The notes: generated from the letters alone by a model not told the origin. Shown: positions 17,533-26,911, counted from the stretch's first letter. The stretch: DNA of 64,000 bases from Rhodohalobacter barkolensis (GCF_002834295.1 NZ_PISP01000002.1:465228-529227); one strand, 5' to 3'. A program made the numbers and translations.

Positions 17533-19053
17533 ATGAAAGATTTTTTGAGCTCGCTCGGATTAAAAGAAGAAAACACCGGTACATCAACCGGACGTAACTT
17601 TATTGAGAATAAGTCTGCCAAAGCCATAACCAGCCATACCCCGTCAGATGGGTCTGAAATTGCTAAGGTTTATGAAACCACAAAAGAGGATTACGAACAG
17701 GTAATCAAGTCTTCTCAGGAGGCGTTTAAAACCTGGCAAATGATGCCTGCTCCGCAGCGCGGTGAAATTGTGCGACAGATTGGACTGAAACTCCGTAAGT
17801 ATAAAGAACCTCTTGGAAAACTTGTTTCTTTCGAGATGGGGAAAATTTACCAGGAAGGTCTGGGCGAAGTGCAGGAGATGATCGACATTTGTGACTTTGC
17901 TGTAGGACAATCCCGAATGCTTTACGGTAAGACGATGCATTCGGAGCGCCCTCAGCACAGGATGTATGAGCAGTGGCATCCGCTGGGTCCGGTTGGCGTT
18001 ATTTCAGCATTTAACTTCCCGGTTGCAGTGTATAGCTGGAACGCAATGATTGCCGCTATTTGTGGAAATACAGTAATCTGGAAAGGATCGGAAAAAACAC
18101 CACTTTGCGGTGTGGCTGTCCAGAATATTATTGCTGAAGTGTTGGAAGAAAATGATCTTCCTGAGGGAATTTTCAGTCTGATTACCGGTGCCCGTGAAGC
18201 CGGTGAGTGGATGACAACCGATAAACGAATTCCTTTGATATCTGCCACAGGATCAATACCGATGGGTAAACAGGTTGGTCAGACCGTTGCAGCCCGATTG
18301 GGTAAAACAATTCTCGAGCTTGGCGGAAATAATGCCATTATCATCAGTAAGGAGGCCGATCTTGAAATGGCTATCCGGGCTATTGTTTTTGGTGCGGTTG
18401 GTACTGCAGGACAGCGGTGTACAAGTACCCGGCGACTGATTATCCACGAAGATGTATATGATCAACTTAAAGAGCGACTTGTGAATATTTACAAGAGTAT
18501 TAAAATCGGTGATCCTTTAGATTCGGATACGCTTGTAGGACCGCTGATCGATCAAGACGCTGTGGATATGATGCAAAACGCCCTTAAGAAAGTTGAAGAA
18601 GAGGGCGGTAATGTTGTCTGTGGCGGTGATGTTCTGGAGAATATGGAAGGCCACTACGTTAAGCCGGCCATTTGTGAAGTGGAAAATCACTACGAGATTG
18701 TTCAGCACGAAACATTTGCACCAATCCTCTACCTGATCAAATACAGTGAGCTGGACGAAGCTCTTGAACTCCACAATGGAGTTGTTCAGGGGCTCAGCTC
18801 TTCCATGTTTACTCTGAACATGCGCGAAATGGAGCGTTTTCTGAGTCATCGCGGATCAGACTGCGGAATTGCAAATATCAATATTGGTACAAGCGGTGCC
18901 GAAATTGGTGGTGCATTCGGTGGCGAGAAAGAGACAGGTGGCGGACGAGAATCCGGATCGGATGCCTGGAAAGCGTATATGCGACGTCAAACCAATACCA
19001 TCAACTGGGGTGATGAACTGCCGCTTGCGCAGGGAATTGAGTTTGACGTGTAA
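17533..19053 (+). CDS. ALDH7-type aldehyde dehydrogenase (probable aminoadipate-semialdehyde dehydrogenase)
   Basis: 506-residue NAD(P)-dependent aldehyde dehydrogenase. The catalytic Cys296 lies in GQRCTSTRR and the general base Glu262 in LELGGNN. The cofactor segment ISATGSIPMGKQVG precedes them, and the proline-rich HPLGPVGVISAFNFPVAV is near 149-166. The C-terminal FGGEKETGGGRESGSDAWK motif is typical of ALDH7 (antiquitin) enzymes, which oxidise 2-aminoadipate 6-semialdehyde in lysine breakdown. The family is clear, the substrate is inferred. No other lysine-catabolic genes are adjacent. Confidence 0.9.
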   Translation: MKDFLSSLGLKEENTGTSTGRNFIENKSAKAITSHTPSDGSEIAKVYETTKEDYEQVIKSSQEAFKTWQMMPAPQRGEIVRQIGLKLRKYKEPLGKLVSFEMGKIYQEGLGEVQEMIDICDFAVGQSRMLYGKTMHSERPQHRMYEQWHPLGPVGVISAFNFPVAVYSWNAMIAAICGNTVIWKGSEKTPLCGVAVQNIIAEVLEENDLPEGIFSLITGAREAGEWMTTDKRIPLISATGSIPMGKQVGQTVAARLGKTILELGGNNAIIISKEADLEMAIRAIVFGAVGTAGQRCTSTRRLIIHEDVYDQLKERLVNIYKSIKIGDPLDSDTLVGPLIDQDAVDMMQNALKKVEEEGGNVVCGGDVLENMEGHYVKPAICEVENHYEIVQHETFAPILYLIKYSELDEALELHNGVVQGLSSSMFTLNMREMERFLSHRGSDCGIANINIGTSGAEIGGAFGGEKETGGGRESGSDAWKAYMRRQTNTINWGDELPLAQGIEFDV

Positions 19054-19077
19054 TTTTTGATTTCATCATATCGGATT

Positions 19078-19127
19078 AACTGCGGGTATAGGTTTCTGAG
19101 ACCTTATTTAAATAAGTACTCGCAGTT
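19078..19127. other. Possible three-way-junction RNA/DNA structure
   Basis: AACTGCGGGTA (19078-19088) can pair over all 11 positions (one G-T) with TACTCGCAGTT (19117-19127). The 28 bases between contain two further stems: AGGTTT with AGACCT (loop CTG) and the palindrome CTTATTTAAATAAG. It lies 25 bases after the dehydrogenase stop codon and 113 bases before the kinase gene. There is no T-run, so it is not a standard terminator. Confidence 0.4.
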
Positions 19128-19240
19128 GCTCCGTTGATGAAGTTTTATCAGGTAATTTCACCATTAATTGTTGTGTTGGCTGTTTAGTGATGACAGTTAC
19201 AGATTAACTAAAACAACATTTATCGGGTACTAAGCCAATC

Positions 19241-21853
19241 ATGGATAGGAAAAGGTGGAAACACACCGAAGCTGAATTCGATGCATTCATCGATCTTAGT
19301 GACAGTGAGAAGCAGAAGCGGTTAGAAACTCTAAGGGAAGAGAATCCGCAGCTCTACAAGGATTTGAAACAACTTCTGGAATCTGCTGATGACTCTCAAA
19401 ACTTCCTTGAAGAGGGGCGGGATCAATATCTCAACAATCTGTTCAAGGATCTGGCAGATGATTCAGCTCCGGAAACAGAAGAAAACTTCGTGCCCCGAAA
19501 TGTTGGCAGCTACAAGTTGTTGAAACCGATTGGCAGAGGCGGTATGGGTAATGTTTACCTGGCCGAGCGGGCTGATGGCTCATTTGAGCGGAAAGTAGCT
19601 ATTAAGTTAGTTCGAACTGAACTCAACAACAGTGAGGTCAAAAGAAGGTTCAACCGAGAGAAACAGATCCAGGCGTCGCTTGATCACCCTTCGATTGCAC
19701 GACTCTATGATGCAAGTACCGATGAATTTGGAGTCCCATTCCTGGTGATGGAATATGTGGATGGCAAACCTATCACCTCGTACTCAGAAGAAAATCAGTT
19801 ATCGGTCAGGCAAAGGATTGAGTTATTTATCTCAGTTTGTCATGCCGTACAGTATGCTCATCAGAACCTGATTATACACAGGGACCTGAAACCATCAAAT
19901 ATCCTGGTTAATCCGGATGGTGAATGTAAGCTTCTGGATTTTGGCATTGCAAAACTGCTCGATCAAGATGGGGAGCTGCCTGAATTAACGCAATCCGGGC
20001 ATCAATATTTCTCCATGAAATATGCCGCACCTGAGCAGATCCAAAATCGACCGGTTAACACACTGACCGATGTTTACTCTTTGGGAGTACTACTTTATAA
20101 ACTGTTAACCGGATCGCTGCCCTATTCAATTACGGAGCAGACCACTTATGGGGACTTTGAGCGAAAAATTTGTGAAGATCCGGTACCGAAACCGAGTTCT
20201 ATAGTTCGGGAGTCGAAAGATCAGTTCAGGCAGCTTCAGGGTGATATGGATAATATTATTTTGAAGGCACTTGAAAAATCGCCCGAGCGCCGATACCCTT
20301 CAGCCGAGACGTTGGCTGACGATCTGAAACGCTACCTTGATAACCTGCCGGTATCAGCTCGACCTGCAGGGATCATCTACAGATCGCGTAAATTTGTACA
20401 GCGTAATAAAATGGTCTCATCTTTTGCAGCTGTACTTCTGTTTACCATAATCTCGGGCTTATACTACCATACCACCGAAATAAGTAAAGAACGCGACCGG
20501 GCAGAGCTCCAACGCGATCTTGCCGAGCTTGAAACTGCTAAAACAGCAAAGGTCAGTGAGTTTGTGGTGGGACTTTTTGAACAGTCCGACCCTTATTCAA
20601 GCAGCGATAATGAACTTACCGTAGGCAACCTTCTGGCTCAGGGACGGGAGAGGATTGAAACACTGGATGAAGCACCTTTGGTTCAGGCCGAGATGAATAT
20701 GGTTTTAGCCCGGGTTCACCGTTCACTTGCCGAGCATGAAACTGCTCATCAACTTTCGAATCGAGCCCTGGCAATTCTGAATGAACAGGCATCCCCTGAT
20801 TCAGTCAGCCTTGCCAATGCCTGGACAATGCAAGCCTACACCCTGTCTTCGCTTGGTCGGTATGGTGATGCAGAAAAGGCTCACCGCAAGGCCTTGGAAC
20901 TGACCAATCCCGAGAATAAACCGGCAGTTGCAGAGCGTTTGAATAACCTGGGACTGGCAGCATTTTCACTGGGAAGGATGAGTGAGTCGCAGCGACTGCT
21001 GGAGGAGGCACTTGATCTGCGAAGAGCAGAACTACCCGAAAGTGCTGAGCTGGCCTCCTCACTTAATAACCTGGCTTTGGTACTGGCTGCTCAAGACCGG
21101 CGCGAGGAGGCAGAACCCCTCTATCGGGATGCCCTGGAATTGCGACGTTCTGTTCTTGGTGAAGAACATCCCTCTACCACATATTCAATGACCAATCTGG
21201 CAACATTGCTGGAACAAATGAATCGGCTTGAAGAAGCAGAAGCCGGTTACCGGGAAGCGTTACGTCTGCGTCGCATTATTTTCGATGATGATCACCCTGC
21301 AGTTGCCAGTGTACTCTACCAGATTGGCTGGCTGCAGTCTCGCCGCGGACAGCTTCCACAAGCCCGTCTTCATCTTGAAGAAGCTCTGGATATCCGCAGC
21401 CGGGTTCTCGGCCCTGATCATCCCTCCACAGCGGTGATACTGAATGCTGTTGCAGTTGTAGCACGAGACATGGGAGAGACGGAACAGGCCGAAGAGTGGT
21501 TGAGGCAGGCCTTGTCTATCTACCGTTCGGTTTTTGGTGAGTCTCACCACGATATCGCTTTGGTTATAGCCAATTTGGGTCAAACCATGCAGGTTAAAGG
21601 AAACTCTGAGGAAGCTGAACGCTTGCTGTTACAGGCATTGGAAATGAATCGTAGAGAACTTGGCAATGAGCATCGGCATGTTGCTGATAACCTTCGCAAT
21701 TTAGCCGAGTTAGAGCTTGAAGAGGGCAATGCGGATCGGGCTGCCGAGTATGCGACTTCTGCTAAAGAAGTTCTGGATGCGCTAGATCTGGAAGAGGATC
21801 ATCCGGACCGGCAATTGTTGGAAGATTTGGTACAGCAAATTCGGGAAGTTTGA
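19241..21853 (+). CDS. Transmembrane Ser/Thr protein kinase with TPR repeats
   Basis: 870 residues in three parts. A Hanks-type kinase domain (about 90-370) has the glycine loop IGRGGMGNVYLA, catalytic lysine in VAIKLV (Lys122), the HRDLKPSN catalytic loop, DFGIAKL and an APEQ substrate motif. All key residues are present, so it should be active. One membrane helix follows near 390-410. The C-terminal half (about 440-860) consists of tandem tetratricopeptide repeats with the recurring LxxxGRxxEAExxxxxAL pattern, including several kinesin-light-chain-like units (VLGEEHPST type). The kinase faces the cytoplasm and the TPR array probably lies outside it. The ECF-like sigma factor often placed before such kinases is absent. 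Confidence 0.92.
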   Translation: MDRKRWKHTEAEFDAFIDLSDSEKQKRLETLREENPQLYKDLKQLLESADDSQNFLEEGRDQYLNNLFKDLADDSAPETEENFVPRNVGSYKLLKPIGRGGMGNVYLAERADGSFERKVAIKLVRTELNNSEVKRRFNREKQIQASLDHPSIARLYDASTDEFGVPFLVMEYVDGKPITSYSEENQLSVRQRIELFISVCHAVQYAHQNLIIHRDLKPSNILVNPDGECKLLDFGIAKLLDQDGELPELTQSGHQYFSMKYAAPEQIQNRPVNTLTDVYSLGVLLYKLLTGSLPYSITEQTTYGDFERKICEDPVPKPSSIVRESKDQFRQLQGDMDNIILKALEKSPERRYPSAETLADDLKRYLDNLPVSARPAGIIYRSRKFVQRNKMVSSFAAVLLFTIISGLYYHTTEISKERDRAELQRDLAELETAKTAKVSEFVVGLFEQSDPYSSSDNELTVGNLLAQGRERIETLDEAPLVQAEMNMVLARVHRSLAEHETAHQLSNRALAILNEQASPDSVSLANAWTMQAYTLSSLGRYGDAEKAHRKALELTNPENKPAVAERLNNLGLAAFSLGRMSESQRLLEEALDLRRAELPESAELASSLNNLALVLAAQDRREEAEPLYRDALELRRSVLGEEHPSTTYSMTNLATLLEQMNRLEEAEAGYREALRLRRIIFDDDHPAVASVLYQIGWLQSRRGQLPQARLHLEEALDIRSRVLGPDHPSTAVILNAVAVVARDMGETEQAEEWLRQALSIYRSVFGESHHDIALVIANLGQTMQVKGNSEEAERLLLQALEMNRRELGNEHRHVADNLRNLAELELEEGNADRAAEYATSAKEVLDALDLEEDHPDRQLLEDLVQQIREV

Positions 21854-21974
21854 TTGATAAACGGTTAATATTTTTCTCCAACATGAATAGATCGGTCATG
21901 ATTTGTGTTGGGAAATCCGAAACTTGCTGTCAGTACCTTGTAAAACCGGAATCCCTTTACCCAAATAACAGATT

Positions 21975-22391
21975 ATGATTAAAAAACTTACTTCCGCCCG
22001 TCTAGATGAATTTGTAAACCCGGATGTTGCCATATTGATTCTGCGAATCGGTGCAGCCGCGCTGATTATGACACATGGGATTCCAAAACTACTTAGAGTT
22101 CTGGAGGGTGATTTTGGCTTTGGTGATCCCATTGGAATTGGTCCAACCGCATCATTGATACTTGTAACATTTGCTGAGGCAATCTGTGCGGCACTTGTTC
22201 TGTTGGGTCTTTTTACACGTGGAGCTTTAATTCCTTTGATAATCAATATGACAGTAGTGGTTTTTATTGCTCATGGAGATGATCCATTCAGTGATAAAGA
22301 GTTGGGGCTGTTTTTTCTCATCAGTTTTGTCGTTCTTTTTTTGACAGGCCCGGGGAAATATTCTCTTGATAAAAAGTTATTTGGTAAGTAG
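21975..22391 (+). CDS. DoxX-family membrane protein
   Basis: 138-residue protein with four hydrophobic helices and the DoxX pattern: ILRIGAAALIMTHGIPKL in the first helix, a short DFGFGDPIGIGPTASL loop, FAEAICAALVLLGLFTRGA in the second, and a C-terminal helix ending in GPGKYSLDK. DoxX proteins are poorly defined inner-membrane proteins. Some are linked to thiosulfate/quinone redox chemistry or to oxidative-stress complexes. Nothing nearby fixes a role. It may be transcribed with the kinase gene 122 bases upstream. Confidence 0.88.
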   Translation: MIKKLTSARLDEFVNPDVAILILRIGAAALIMTHGIPKLLRVLEGDFGFGDPIGIGPTASLILVTFAEAICAALVLLGLFTRGALIPLIINMTVVVFIAHGDDPFSDKELGLFFLISFVVLFLTGPGKYSLDKKLFGK

Positions 22392-22444
22392 TAGCTCTTA
22401 TTCGTGACCTGTTAAGGTGGTAAGTCGCCGGAGATTTTTTAAAA

Positions 22445-22930
22445 ATGAATGTTATTCATCCCATGATTTCTAAAAAATTCGATAAGAAAGAAGGCGAAGA
22501 AATCTTGCTCAGAAGCAATCAACACCCGTCCATTTTTTATGGCGGCTTGGTGTTTTTGATCTATAATATCGCCGTGACTTTTTCAGGGGAGATGAATATA
22601 GCCGGAGTGATTTTTATTGTGGTCGGATTAATTTGGGCATTCGTGGGATTTTTGAAATGGACGTATAAAGAGTATGTCCTTACGAATAAGCGATTGGCCA
22701 TTATTTCCGGGTATTTTTATCTGCAAACAGAGGAGTATCCGTTAAATAAAGTAGATAACGTTAGTTTGTATCAAAATTGGTTAGATAAACTTTGGGATAA
22801 AGGAATCGTTACACTTTTTGGAATTAGTATCCAAACAAGGAGAATCAAGGGACTTAAAAGCGCAGAAAGATTTAAGGATGCCATTCACAGCCAGCTTTCT
22901 GTTGATTCTGAACCTTATTTTTCGTCTTGA
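22445..22930 (+). CDS. PH-domain membrane protein (bPH_2/YdbS-like)
   Basis: 161 residues. Two closely spaced membrane helices (about 32-48 and 52-75) are followed by a bacterial pleckstrin-homology domain with the typical YVLTNKRLAIISGYF strand pair, PLNKVDNVSLYQNWLDKLWDKGIVTLFG and a C-terminal helix (SAERFKDAIHSQL). Such proteins anchor a PH domain at the inner membrane face, and their function is unknown. The first palindrome of the REP island begins 28 bases after its stop codon. Confidence 0.85.
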   Translation: MNVIHPMISKKFDKKEGEEILLRSNQHPSIFYGGLVFLIYNIAVTFSGEMNIAGVIFIVVGLIWAFVGFLKWTYKEYVLTNKRLAIISGYFYLQTEEYPLNKVDNVSLYQNWLDKLWDKGIVTLFGISIQTRRIKGLKSAERFKDAIHSQLSVDSEPYFSS

Positions 22931-22957
22931 AATTTGAAGACATCTAAATCAGAAAGA

Positions 22958-23179
22958 CGATACCTCAGGAGTCGCTCTTATCCACCACAGTGATTGGCAA
23001 AACAGGAGGCTCCGATGGAGCCGTAAAATTATGGCAATTCCACAATCTACAAACAGGTAACTCCTTCGGAGTTTGCTTGATCTCAATACAGTGATGCAGC
23101 TGGGGAAAAAGATATTCATCATGTAATTAAACACCATGATTTACAATCGATATCAAAAACTGATTCCGTAGGAGCGACC
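22958..23179. repeat. REP-like stem-loop cluster, left block
   Basis: Four short palindromes share a TCC-nnn-GGA core: a degraded one at 22958-22974 (CGATACC-tca-GGAGTCG); GGCTCC-gat-GGAGCC at 23008-23022; AACTCC-ttc-GGAGTT at 23059-23073; and a mixed-arm copy at 23162-23179 (GATTCC-gta-GGAGCGACC) that abuts the stop codon of the transposase. The stretch 23005-23074 recurs almost base for base in the right block. Stem changes are compensated on both arms, so the fold itself seems to be selected. Confidence 0.82.
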
Positions 23180-23635
23180 TTATTTAAAATCAAACAAATA
23201 CTCGTTTCTGTAATCCACACCAAATTTGTTCAAAAAACTAAGATATTCATCTTTGAAACTTCTTTTTTTATGATGCTGCTCTTGTTGATTGATGTAATTG
23301 ATGACGGTATTTATTTGTGATTGTGAGAACGAGAACACCCCATACCCTTCTTGCCATTTGAATCTTCCCGTTACCCATCTTCTCCTGTTAATAAATTGAT
23401 TGCTTGCCACTTTAATCTCCTTAACCAATGTTGGTAAAGGTATTGTTGGTTTGTATCCGATAAAGAGATGAGCATGATTAGGCATACAGTTGATAGCCAA
23501 CATTTTTGATCCACGATTTGATATCAAACCTGTAAAGTATTTATGAAGCTCTTCTTTATGTTTTTGTGGGATTAGGTACTGTCTAAATTGAACAGCAAAT
23601 ATGATATGATATGTAAATATATTTGTGAATATGTA
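23180..23635 (-). CDS. REP-associated tyrosine transposase (RAYT, Y1/IS200-like), start codon not recognisable
   Basis: Y1-family single-strand transposase. The HUH motif is in MPNHAHLFIG, the catalytic Tyr is probably in INYINQQEQHH, and FKWQEGYGVFSFS and the C-terminal KKRSFKDEYLSFL block are family hallmarks. Homology continues upstream of the first TTG (23527): the frame stays open to a TAA at 23636-23638 and encodes FAVQFRQYLIP and HKEELHKYF as in complete members. Yet no ATG, GTG or TTG lies near the expected N-terminus, only ATA and TTC codons, and the first segment looks about three residues short. It is either a start-lost gene or it uses a rare start. Flanking REP-like palindromes show it belongs to the RAYT group. 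Confidence 0.78.
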   Translation of the reverse strand, partial: YIFTNIFTYHIIFAVQFRQYLIPQKHKEELHKYFTGLISNRGSKMLAINCMPNHAHLFIGYKPTIPLPTLVKEIKVASNQFINRRRWVTGRFKWQEGYGVFSFSQSQINTVINYINQQEQHHKKRSFKDEYLSFLNKFGVDYRNEYLFDFK

Positions 23636-23818
23636 TTAGGCATCGCGAAGTAATTATAGTTTTTACTTATATGATGCCGTATTTACCTGTGCCTTACAGA
23701 TAAATTTAATATCACTAATGATTCAAAATGAATATTCTGTTTTTAGCAACTTGAAAAATATTGAAAGTATTACTCCTTTTGGACGCTCTTTTTCATCACA
23801 ATAAATTGCAATAGAGGA

Positions 23819-24041
23819 GGCTCCGATGGAGCCGTTAAATTTAAGGCAATTCCACGATCTACAAACAGGTAACTCCTTCGGAGTTTATTTTTTGCTGAAT
23901 GTAGAGTTCAACTTAGTCTTTTGAAATAGCTATACTTGAATTAGAAAAATTCTTTGAAAGGATTTTTAAACCTGATTCCGTAGGAATCGCCTGTTTATAG
24001 CAACTGTAAACAATATAAATAGATTCGCTCCGTAGGAGCGA
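23819..24041. repeat. REP-like stem-loop cluster, right block
   Basis: Four perfect palindromes share the TCC-nnn-GGA core: GGCTCC-gat-GGAGCC (23819-23833), AACTCC-ttc-GGAGTT (23871-23885), GATTCC-gta-GGAATC (23974-23988) and TCGCTCC-gta-GGAGCGA (24025-24041). The first two, with their 37-base connector, repeat the left block (23005-23074) nearly identically. The rest of the gene-free stretch 23636-24095 shows no coding potential and no other motif. Confidence 0.85.
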
Positions 24042-24095
24042 CCTAATGGACTTTTTGGCATGGAATATTAAGGCTTAGAGGTATGCCACAAGGCT

Positions 24096-24764
24096 TTAGA
24101 CAAGCTCATCAAATATTCTGAAACTTTCCGGGCCGTACTGAAACAACAGATCGTATAGACAGCACCAAGGTTCAAAACCGTCGAAATGCTGCCGGTACTC
24201 AGGATGTGAAAAATTCAAATCACTTCGCTGTTTGCCTTGCCGCTGATAATGACGGGCGTCATGTTCCTGGTAATAGATTTCTGCATTCATCCGCTTTGCC
24301 AATTTATCCGGATCGGATGAATACTCTTTCATACCACTGGAGAATTTTATTTTGGCCGGGATTTCAAGCTCCAGAAATTGAAAAAGCCGTTTCCTCAGGA
24401 AAAGTGAGTAGTCGAGTAAATACTCGAAATTGTGTCCCGTCTCAATATCGGCCCGTACTTCGGGCTCATAAAAATCGTAATAAACACTATTGCTGTAGTT
24501 AAACTTGAGCGCCCTCAGCAACGGGTTAATCCAGTCTCTGCTGTGATCAATTCGAGCCTCGTTGATCGGCTTTTTTTTATCGGTTGTTAAAACAGGTACA
24601 GAAATGTAATCTGTCCCCTCCGGTGTGCGAATGAGTGCACGGTGGGTTCGGCCTTTTCGTGACCACTGTTCGCTGTCCTGATAGACAATGGTATCAACTG
24701 CCAGCATAGTGGCCAGGTCATGAAGGTCCGGGATCAGGGTGGGCTGGAGAATGGCCAGTTTCAT
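24096..24764 (-). CDS. WbqC-like family protein
   Basis: 222-residue cytoplasmic protein resembling the WbqC-like family found in O-antigen and aminosugar gene sets. Visible features are the N-terminal AILQPTLIPDLHDLATML (family P-x-Y/L-x-P opening), VYQDSEQWSRKGRTHRALI near 28-46, and the C-terminal YRQHFDGFEPWCCLYDLLFQYGPES block. WbqC proteins have been proposed to modify surface glycans, but biochemistry is thin. It starts 3 bases after the ABC-F stop codon, so the two form an operon, although they have no obvious shared task. Confidence 0.82.
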   Translation of the reverse strand: MKLAILQPTLIPDLHDLATMLAVDTIVYQDSEQWSRKGRTHRALIRTPEGTDYISVPVLTTDKKKPINEARIDHSRDWINPLLRALKFNYSNSVYYDFYEPEVRADIETGHNFEYLLDYSLFLRKRLFQFLELEIPAKIKFSSGMKEYSSDPDKLAKRMNAEIYYQEHDARHYQRQGKQRSDLNFSHPEYRQHFDGFEPWCCLYDLLFQYGPESFRIFDELV

Positions 24765-24767
24765 AGC

Positions 24768-26765
24768 TTAATTGGCTGAACTGTATTCTTTATCAAAGCT
24801 TGTTTCAATATGCTCAATTCGTCCGGCGATCTGTTCCCACTTCTCCATTTTCTCCGCTGATTCTGTTTTAATCGATTCGTACTCAATGGAAACCTCTTTT
24901 ACATGATCTTCATCATCATAAAAATTGGGATCAGCCATCGATTTTTCAATTTCTGCTTTTCTCAACTCAATCTCTTCGATAGAATTTTCAAGCTCTTCGA
25001 GCCGTTTTTTCAGAGGTTTTATCTTTTTGGAAAGAGCATTTCGTTTCTCAGCCTCATAACGACGCTGTTCTTTTCGGCTCATCCCTTCGGTGGGATCTGT
25101 TGAAGTTTGATTTTTCTTTTTTGTCTGTGATTTTGCCGATTCATCTTCTGCAGCCCTCTCTTCAGATTTTTTTTCCAGATAGTAACTCACATCCCCCAGC
25201 CAGGTTTTGATATATCCGGGCTGAACTTCGAGCGTTTTATTTACAATCGGGTCCAGGAAATCCCTGTCGTGAGACACAATCATCAAGGTGCCTTCGAACT
25301 GCTGCAGTGCCTGCTGCAGAATATTTTTCGACTGCATGTCGAGGTGGTTGGTAGGCTCATCAAAAATAAGGAAATTACCGCTGTTCAGCAGCATCTTGGC
25401 GAGAGCCACACGGCTTTTCTCACCGCCAGAAAGCACGCCTACTTTTTTAAAAACATCGTCGCCCTCAAAAAGGAAACAGCCAAGAATAGTTCGAAGTTTG
25501 GTTTCAGGTTCTCCTGAACCGGCAAGATGCATTTCGTCCAACGCATTATTTTTCGGGTTCAGCTCTTCAGCCTGATGCTGTGCAAAATAGCCAACGGTTA
25601 CATTATACCCGACTTCTCGCTTTCCTGAGGTTATAGGCTCTAAACCGGCAAGTATCCGAATCAACGTCGATTTACCGGCACCGTTTGGTCCCACTACCGC
25701 AATTTTATCACCCCGTTCAATTTCGTAATCAATACCGTCGAATACCGTATTCTCTCCATATTTTTTCACCAGGTTCTCCAGTTTCAGCACAACCTGACCT
25801 GACCGCTGAGGTGATGGGAAACGGAACGTGATTTCGGATTGCTCCTGATCCAGCTCGATTTCTTCCATTTTCTCGAGCTGCTTGATTCTGCTCTGAACCT
25901 GCTTTGCCTTGGTTGCCTTATACCGAAAGCGATCGATAAATTCCTGCGTCTGTTTGATCTCCTTCTGCTGATTTTCATACTGCTTCTTCAGGAGCTCCTG
26001 CTCTTCGGCATATTTCTTTTCGTAAAAGCTGAAATTGCCGGCATAGTCATCCAGATTGCCCCGCCGGAGAGCAAGTGTTCGTGTTGTTACTGAATCGAGG
26101 AAAGCCCTGTCGTGAGAAACAATGATTACTGCTCCGTCATAGTTCTTCAAAAAGGATTCTATCCATTGGAGCGACTCAATATCGAGGTGGTTTGTCGGCT
26201 CATCCAGTAACAGATAGGTAGGCTTTTTAAGCAGAAGCTTAGCCAGTGCAATTCTCATCAGCCATCCCCCGCTAAACTCAGTGGTAGACCGGGTAAAGTC
26301 TGATTCATTAAATCCAAGCCCCATTAAAACTCGCTCAATCTCTGCGCCTAATGTGTAGGAGCCGGAATGTTCCATCTGATACTGCACCTGGCCAAATTCT
26401 TCCACTGCTTTTTTGTGGTCGGGGCTATCGGGCTCAAGTGTATCGAGTTTCTGCTGAAGTTCAGTTTGCCGATATCTCAGTTCCAGAATTTCTGTAAATG
26501 CGCGTTCAACCTCCTCAAATATGGTCAGGTCGGGATCCGGTTCCACACCATCCTGAGGCAGATAACCTACTGTGGCAGCATTGCTCATGTTGACGGATCC
26601 AGAATCAGCTTCCTGTTCTCCCGCTATGATCTTTAAAAGCGTAGACTTGCCGGCACCATTGGGGCCTACCAAACCTATTCGCTCACCGGGATTGATGGTT
26701 GTAGAAACACCGTCAAAAAGTGGTCGTTCGCCAAAGTGAAGTGTGATACCGTCAAGTTGAAGCAT
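24768..26765 (-). CDS. ABC-F family ATPase (ribosome-associated type)
   Basis: 665-residue soluble protein with two ABC domains and no membrane segment. The first has Walker A GPNGAGKSTLLKII near 35-48, the signature FSGGWLMRIALAK and Walker B LLLDEPTNHLDIESL. The second has GPNGAGKSTLIRILAG, LSGGEKSRVALAK and IFDEPTNHLDMQS. A charged linker (about 235-310) joins them, and a C-terminal coiled coil (about 545-655) is rich in Lys/Glu. This is the ABC-F layout (Uup/YheS/EttA), whose members act on the ribosome during translation or confer antibiotic protection. The C-terminal coiled coil is closest to the Uup/YdiF type. Confidence 0.95.
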   Translation of the reverse strand: MLQLDGITLHFGERPLFDGVSTTINPGERIGLVGPNGAGKSTLLKIIAGEQEADSGSVNMSNAATVGYLPQDGVEPDPDLTIFEEVERAFTEILELRYRQTELQQKLDTLEPDSPDHKKAVEEFGQVQYQMEHSGSYTLGAEIERVLMGLGFNESDFTRSTTEFSGGWLMRIALAKLLLKKPTYLLLDEPTNHLDIESLQWIESFLKNYDGAVIIVSHDRAFLDSVTTRTLALRRGNLDDYAGNFSFYEKKYAEEQELLKKQYENQQKEIKQTQEFIDRFRYKATKAKQVQSRIKQLEKMEEIELDQEQSEITFRFPSPQRSGQVVLKLENLVKKYGENTVFDGIDYEIERGDKIAVVGPNGAGKSTLIRILAGLEPITSGKREVGYNVTVGYFAQHQAEELNPKNNALDEMHLAGSGEPETKLRTILGCFLFEGDDVFKKVGVLSGGEKSRVALAKMLLNSGNFLIFDEPTNHLDMQSKNILQQALQQFEGTLMIVSHDRDFLDPIVNKTLEVQPGYIKTWLGDVSYYLEKKSEERAAEDESAKSQTKKKNQTSTDPTEGMSRKEQRRYEAEKRNALSKKIKPLKKRLEELENSIEEIELRKAEIEKSMADPNFYDDEDHVKEVSIEYESIKTESAEKMEKWEQIAGRIEHIETSFDKEYSSAN

Positions 26766-26911
26766 AGAAAATCTTTGAGATCAAAAACTTAAAAAAGTGA
26801 ATGCAGGAAAGACTAAATCCAATTTGAACCGGTTTAGGATGTTAGAACTTTCAAAGTTATTTTAAGCCTGAAAAATACCAATCATTCTGATCTGATTTAA
26901 ATTATTCTCGT

